This document shows, in pieces, positions 5,155 to 7,790 of a stretch of 7,790 nt of DNA. Position 1 is the stretch's first letter. Each line of letters starts with the position of its first letter. A program made the position numbers and the translations under genes. Origin of the DNA: DAOUAM01 sp034433305 (GTDB lineage Bacteria > Chloroflexota > Dehalococcoidia > Lucifugimonadales > DAOUAM01); NCBI GenBank assembly GCA_034433305.1, contig DAOUAM010000099.1:1-7790 (forward strand). Reading direction: 5' to 3'. The notes beneath the pieces are model-generated. The model searched no databases. It was not told where the DNA came from and worked only from the letters and a program-made list of their open reading frames with translations.

Positions 5155-6098
5155 CAGTACCGTATCCTCGGGTCAAGGTAGGCGTACACCAGGTCAACCA
5201 TCAGGTTCACCAGGACGTAGGAGGCGGCCAGCAGCACCATAGCGCCCTGGATAATGGGAAAGTCGCGGCGAGTCACCGCGTCCACTACCATGCGGCCCAC
5301 GCCATCGCAGGCGAAGACGGTCTCAGTGACTACCACGCCGGTGATGGCGCCGGCGAAGGCGATGCCTATAACGGTGGTAATGGGGATGGCCGCGGGCTTG
5401 AGGGCATGGCGGACCATGACGATGGCCTCTCGCAGGCCCTTGGCCCTGGCCGTGCGGATGTAGTCCTCCCGCAGCACCTCCAGCATGCTGGAGCGAGTCA
5501 TGCGGGCGATGAGGGCCATGAAGGCCACTGCCAGCGTCAGCGATGGCAGTGTCATGCTCCGGAAGAAGCCACTGACGCCGCTGTTCAGGTCGCAGCCAAT
5601 GACGTTGAACCACGAGAGCTTGACGGCGAAGAGCCAGATGAAGTTGAAGGCCAGCCAGAAGCCCGGAATGGCGAAGCCTATCACGGCAAAGACCATGACC
5701 ACGCGGTCTATGGCCCTGTTGTAGTTCCAGGCGGCGGCTATGCCCAGGGGCACTCCTATCAGCACCGCCAGCCCCAGCCCCATGATGGCCAGCATGAAGG
5801 TTATGGGCAGCTTGGGCTTCAGGAGCTGAAAGACCGAGTGGCCGGTGAAGATGGACGTGCCCAGGTTGCCAGTGAACAGGCCGCTGAACCAGTTCCAGAA
5901 CTGGACTGGCAGCGGCTTGTCCAGGCCCAGCCGCGCCCGTATCTCATTGGCCGTCTCCTCGCTGTACTCGATCTGGCTGCCGATGAGGATGGCCACCGGG
6001 TCACCCGGGACTATGTGCAGTATGGAGAAGGTGATGACTGCCACCAGCAGTACCACCGGTACGCTGGCCAGTATGCGCCTGATGATGTACTGATGCAC
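5154..6098 (-). CDS. dppB: Peptide-type ABC importer permease, DppB/OppB family
   Basis: A 314-residue inner-membrane permease of normal family length. It starts with the typical YIIRRILASVPVVLLVAVITF (4-24) first helix followed by HIVPGDPV (28-35). A periplasmic stretch containing ARLGLDKPLPVQFWNW (55-70) and GNLGTSIFTGHSV (77-89) precedes the membrane core. The EAA loop is YIRTARAKGLREAIVMVRHALKPA (213-236), and the late motif TETVFACDGVGRMVVDAVTRRDFPIIQG (258-285) is complete. ACDGVGR replaces the more usual W/P-containing form before GVGR. The C-terminus YAYLDPRIRY is typical. The start is GTG at 6098, with GAGGA at 6107-6111, 8 nt upstream; no better in-frame ATG exists nearby. It follows the binding-protein gene after a 213-nt gap containing a hairpin, and overlaps the DppC-like gene by one base. 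Confidence 0.95.
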   Translation of the reverse strand: MHQYIIRRILASVPVVLLVAVITFSILHIVPGDPVAILIGSQIEYSEETANEIRARLGLDKPLPVQFWNWFSGLFTGNLGTSIFTGHSVFQLLKPKLPITFMLAIMGLGLAVLIGVPLGIAAAWNYNRAIDRVVMVFAVIGFAIPGFWLAFNFIWLFAVKLSWFNVIGCDLNSGVSGFFRSMTLPSLTLAVAFMALIARMTRSSMLEVLREDYIRTARAKGLREAIVMVRHALKPAAIPITTVIGIAFAGAITGVVVTETVFACDGVGRMVVDAVTRRDFPIIQGAMVLLAASYVLVNLMVDLVYAYLDPRIRY

Positions 6099-6106
6099 GG
6101 CAACCG

Positions 6107-6111
6107 TCCTC
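6107..6111 (-). promoter_or_regulatory. Ribosome binding site for the GTG start of the DppB-like permease
   Basis: GAGGA on the minus strand, 8 nt before the GTG at 6098. It supports the non-ATG start, which also places the first membrane helix at the usual family position. Confidence 0.65.
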
Positions 6112-6223
6112 GGTCACTGGTGTTGCCCCGAGCGCCCGGCCCTCCGTCCGCCAGACGCGGGCGTTGCCCTGTGGGCGGCCCCGGTGCCAGGGAAGGGCTG
6201 TCTGCGTGGGCGCTGCCCTTGCT

Positions 6224-6256
6224 CCGGGGCCTGGCCCCACAAAGGCCAGGCCCCGG
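6224..6256 (-). promoter_or_regulatory. Intercistronic hairpin between binding-protein and permease genes
   Basis: CCGGGGCCTGGCC at 6224-6236 is perfectly complementary to GGCCAGGCCCCGG at 6244-6256 with a 7-base loop: a 13-bp, very GC-rich stem. It lies 55 nt after the binding-protein stop and 125 nt before the permease start. No T-run follows it on the minus strand, so it is more likely an mRNA-stabilising or partial attenuation structure than a full terminator. In many importer operons such a structure raises binding-protein levels relative to permease; that role here is inferred. Confidence 0.65.
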
Positions 6257-6311
6257 GAAATGACGTCATGGGGTGGCTGGGGCAGTGTCCAGCGCCAGCC
6301 GGGGGAGTCCC

Positions 6312-7790
6312 CTACTCATCCAGCCAGACCTCCCAGAAGAGCGGGAACAGGTAGTTCTGCACCCCATTGACCTGGTTCCTGTAGGCCCGTGGCGGCGAGA
6401 ACATGCCCAGGTTCAGGGAGGGTATCTCGTCCCAGTAAATGGCATCGAGCTGCTTGGCTATCTCCACCTGCCTGGCGATGTCGGTGGTCTCCATGAACTG
6501 CTGGCGCAGCGCCGCCACCTTGCCCTCGGGGTCCTGCCAGCCTGCGGCGTTGGCCCCCTTGACGATGCCATGGGGCGCCAGCGGGTCAACGCCATTGGCG
6601 AAGTTGCTCCAGGAGGTGTTGGACTCCCAGCGCTCCAGGTCCTCGGGCTTGGCTGACTGGGTGCGGCTGACGGTGGTGGCCCAGTCCACGGCCACCACCT
6701 CGGCGTTGAAGCCGATCTCGTCCAGGATTTCGCTGAGCACCAGCGCGGCCTCAGGCATGAAGGGCATGTCCTGGGAGCTGAGGATGCGCACCTGCATCCC
6801 CTCCACGCCAGCCTGCTTCACCAGCTCCTGGGCCCTGGCGATGTTGCCCTGGCGTGTCTGGACGTCGAGGCCGGCGCCCAGGGCGTTCTCGCTCCAGTAG
6901 GTGCCGCAGTGGATGAAGAAGGGGCACTCCTTCCACCAGGTCTCATCGCCCACGGCCGCCGTCATAAGCCGCTCGATGCCTACGCCGTAGGCCACGGCCT
7001 GCCGCGCCAGCTTGTTATTGAAGGGCGGCCTGGTGTGGTTAAAGGCGTAGGTGCCCATGTTGCCGTCCCTGGTCTTGAGTACCGTAATGCCCGGCACACC
7101 CTCCAGGGTCTTGGCCAGGTCCAGCTTGAAGTCGTCCAGGTAGTGGACCTCGCCTGTGCGCAGGGCGGCGACGCGGGAGGCGTGGTCCGGGACCTCCACG
7201 ATCTCCAGGCGGTCCAGGTATACCTGGTTGGCGCCGGCCAGGAAGTCGGAAGGCTCGGGGCGAGGCTTGTAGCCCGCGAACTTCTCCAGCACCAGCCTGT
7301 TGCCGGGCACCCACTCGGCGAACTGCCACGGCCCGGTGCCGATGGCATCGGTCACGCGGTCGCCGGGCTTGATGCTCCAGATGCTCTCGTGCATTACCGA
7401 GGGCATGTAGGGGTCAGCCTGGGCCATGGCGGTCAGCAGGTAGCCCGTGGGCCTGGTCAGTGTGAGGGTGAGGGTGGAGTCATCCACCTTGGCGAAGGCC
7501 TTGGAGAAGTCGTTGGGGTCCACCGTGAAGCTGCGGAACAGCCCCTTGGAGATGGGATTGCGGCTGGCCTCCCGTACCACGCTGGCGATGACGTCCTCTA
7601 CCCTCAGCGGGTCGCCGTTATGGAACTTGAGCCCCTCCCGCAGCTTGAAGGTCCACACCTTCTGGTCGTCGGATATCTTCCAGCTTTCCACCAGTTCGGG
7701 CTGAGGCTCATAGCGGGAGTTGGGGGCAAACATCTGCTCGTACACATTGCGGCCTATGTAGCCGGTCACGATGGCGCCGGTGTTGTGCGG
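6312..7790 (-). CDS. Peptide-type ABC importer substrate-binding protein (SBP_bac_5 family), start missing
   Basis: The C-terminal 492 residues of an extracytoplasmic solute-binding protein; the start and any signal peptide or lipobox lie beyond 7790. The frame is open to the window edge (PHNTGAI before the GTG codon at 7769), so that GTG is not the true start. Family 5 features are YEPQPELVESWKISDDQKVWTFKLREGLKFHNGDPLRVEDVIASV near the visible N-terminus, GTGPWQFAEWVPGNRLVLEKFAGY in the middle, RQAVAYGVGIERLM, and the C-terminal DEIPSLNLGMF. ECPFFIHCG holds two cysteines that could form a disulfide outside the cell. It would capture the solute and hand it to the DppB/DppC-like permeases encoded just downstream on the same strand. 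Peptides are the commonest ligands, but this family also binds opines, nickel complexes, sugars and other compounds, so the ligand is unknown. Confidence 0.93.
   Translation of the reverse strand, partial: PHNTGAIVTGYIGRNVYEQMFAPNSRYEPQPELVESWKISDDQKVWTFKLREGLKFHNGDPLRVEDVIASVVREASRNPISKGLFRSFTVDPNDFSKAFAKVDDSTLTLTLTRPTGYLLTAMAQADPYMPSVMHESIWSIKPGDRVTDAIGTGPWQFAEWVPGNRLVLEKFAGYKPRPEPSDFLAGANQVYLDRLEIVEVPDHASRVAALRTGEVHYLDDFKLDLAKTLEGVPGITVLKTRDGNMGTYAFNHTRPPFNNKLARQAVAYGVGIERLMTAAVGDETWWKECPFFIHCGTYWSENALGAGLDVQTRQGNIARAQELVKQAGVEGMQVRILSSQDMPFMPEAALVLSEILDEIGFNAEVVAVDWATTVSRTQSAKPEDLERWESNTSWSNFANGVDPLAPHGIVKGANAAGWQDPEGKVAALRQQFMETTDIARQVEIAKQLDAIYWDEIPSLNLGMFSPPRAYRNQVNGVQNYLFPLFWEVWLDE

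Noticed and set aside
5406..6263. Plus-strand open frame of 285 codons opposite the DppB-like gene
   Set aside because: Antisense shadow with His/Gln/Gly-rich composition and no recognisable domain.
6261..6268. TGACGTCA 8-bp palindrome
   Set aside because: Too short to call as a bacterial operator on its own and no second copy was seen nearby.
7767..7769. GTG as the start of the substrate-binding protein
   Set aside because: The frame remains open to the window edge and the family N-terminus with signal peptide is missing, so the true start is outside.

Overview
The window is about 7.8 kb of GC-rich (by eye 60-65% G+C) bacterial chromosome and reads as ordinary catabolic and transport gene content. 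The gene types, frequent AGG arginine codons, acetoin-dehydrogenase-like E1 proteins and repeat-filled intergenic space fit a Chloroflexota (Dehalococcoidia/SAR202-like) genome. That placement is an inference from resemblance; there is no rRNA or other marker gene here.

Layout. Positions 1-2539 (minus strand) hold a three-gene 2-oxo-acid dehydrogenase operon, transcribed right to left: E1 alpha (1532-2539, GTG start), E1 beta (343-1371) and the N-terminal lipoyl domain of E2 (1-308, cut by the window edge). Positions 2540-2672 are a 133-bp divergent control region. It has two identical extended -10 boxes (TGCTATAAT) facing outward and a tandem 8-bp direct repeat between them. Positions 2673-3914 (plus strand) encode a metal-dependent amidohydrolase of the imidazolonepropionase/prolidase-like group. 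Positions 3915-4248 are non-coding and almost exactly filled by a nested inverted-repeat element, with 39-bp outer arms built of heptamer repeats and several inner palindromes. Positions 4249-7790 (minus strand) hold part of a peptide-type (Dpp/Opp) ABC importer operon, transcribed right to left: substrate-binding protein (6312 to beyond 7790, start missing), DppB-like permease (5154-6098, GTG start) and DppC-like permease (4249-5154). A strong 13-bp hairpin lies between the binding-protein and permease genes. The ATPase genes are not in the window.

How the genes fit together. E1 alpha, E1 beta and E2 would form a thiamine- and lipoate-dependent complex that oxidatively cleaves a 2-oxo compound (acetoin is the best guess) to acyl-CoA; E3 would lie outside the window. 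The importer brings in a peptide or other small solute. The amidohydrolase shares its upstream control region with the dehydrogenase operon and could hydrolyse an amide or cyclic amide. A heterotroph scavenging organic matter is a reasonable reading, but no direct link between importer, hydrolase and dehydrogenase is shown.

I found no CRISPR array, tRNA or rRNA, transposase, phage gene or defence system, and no clearly new protein system. The most notable non-standard content is non-coding: the 3916-4248 element, the symmetric divergent promoter and the intercistronic hairpin.
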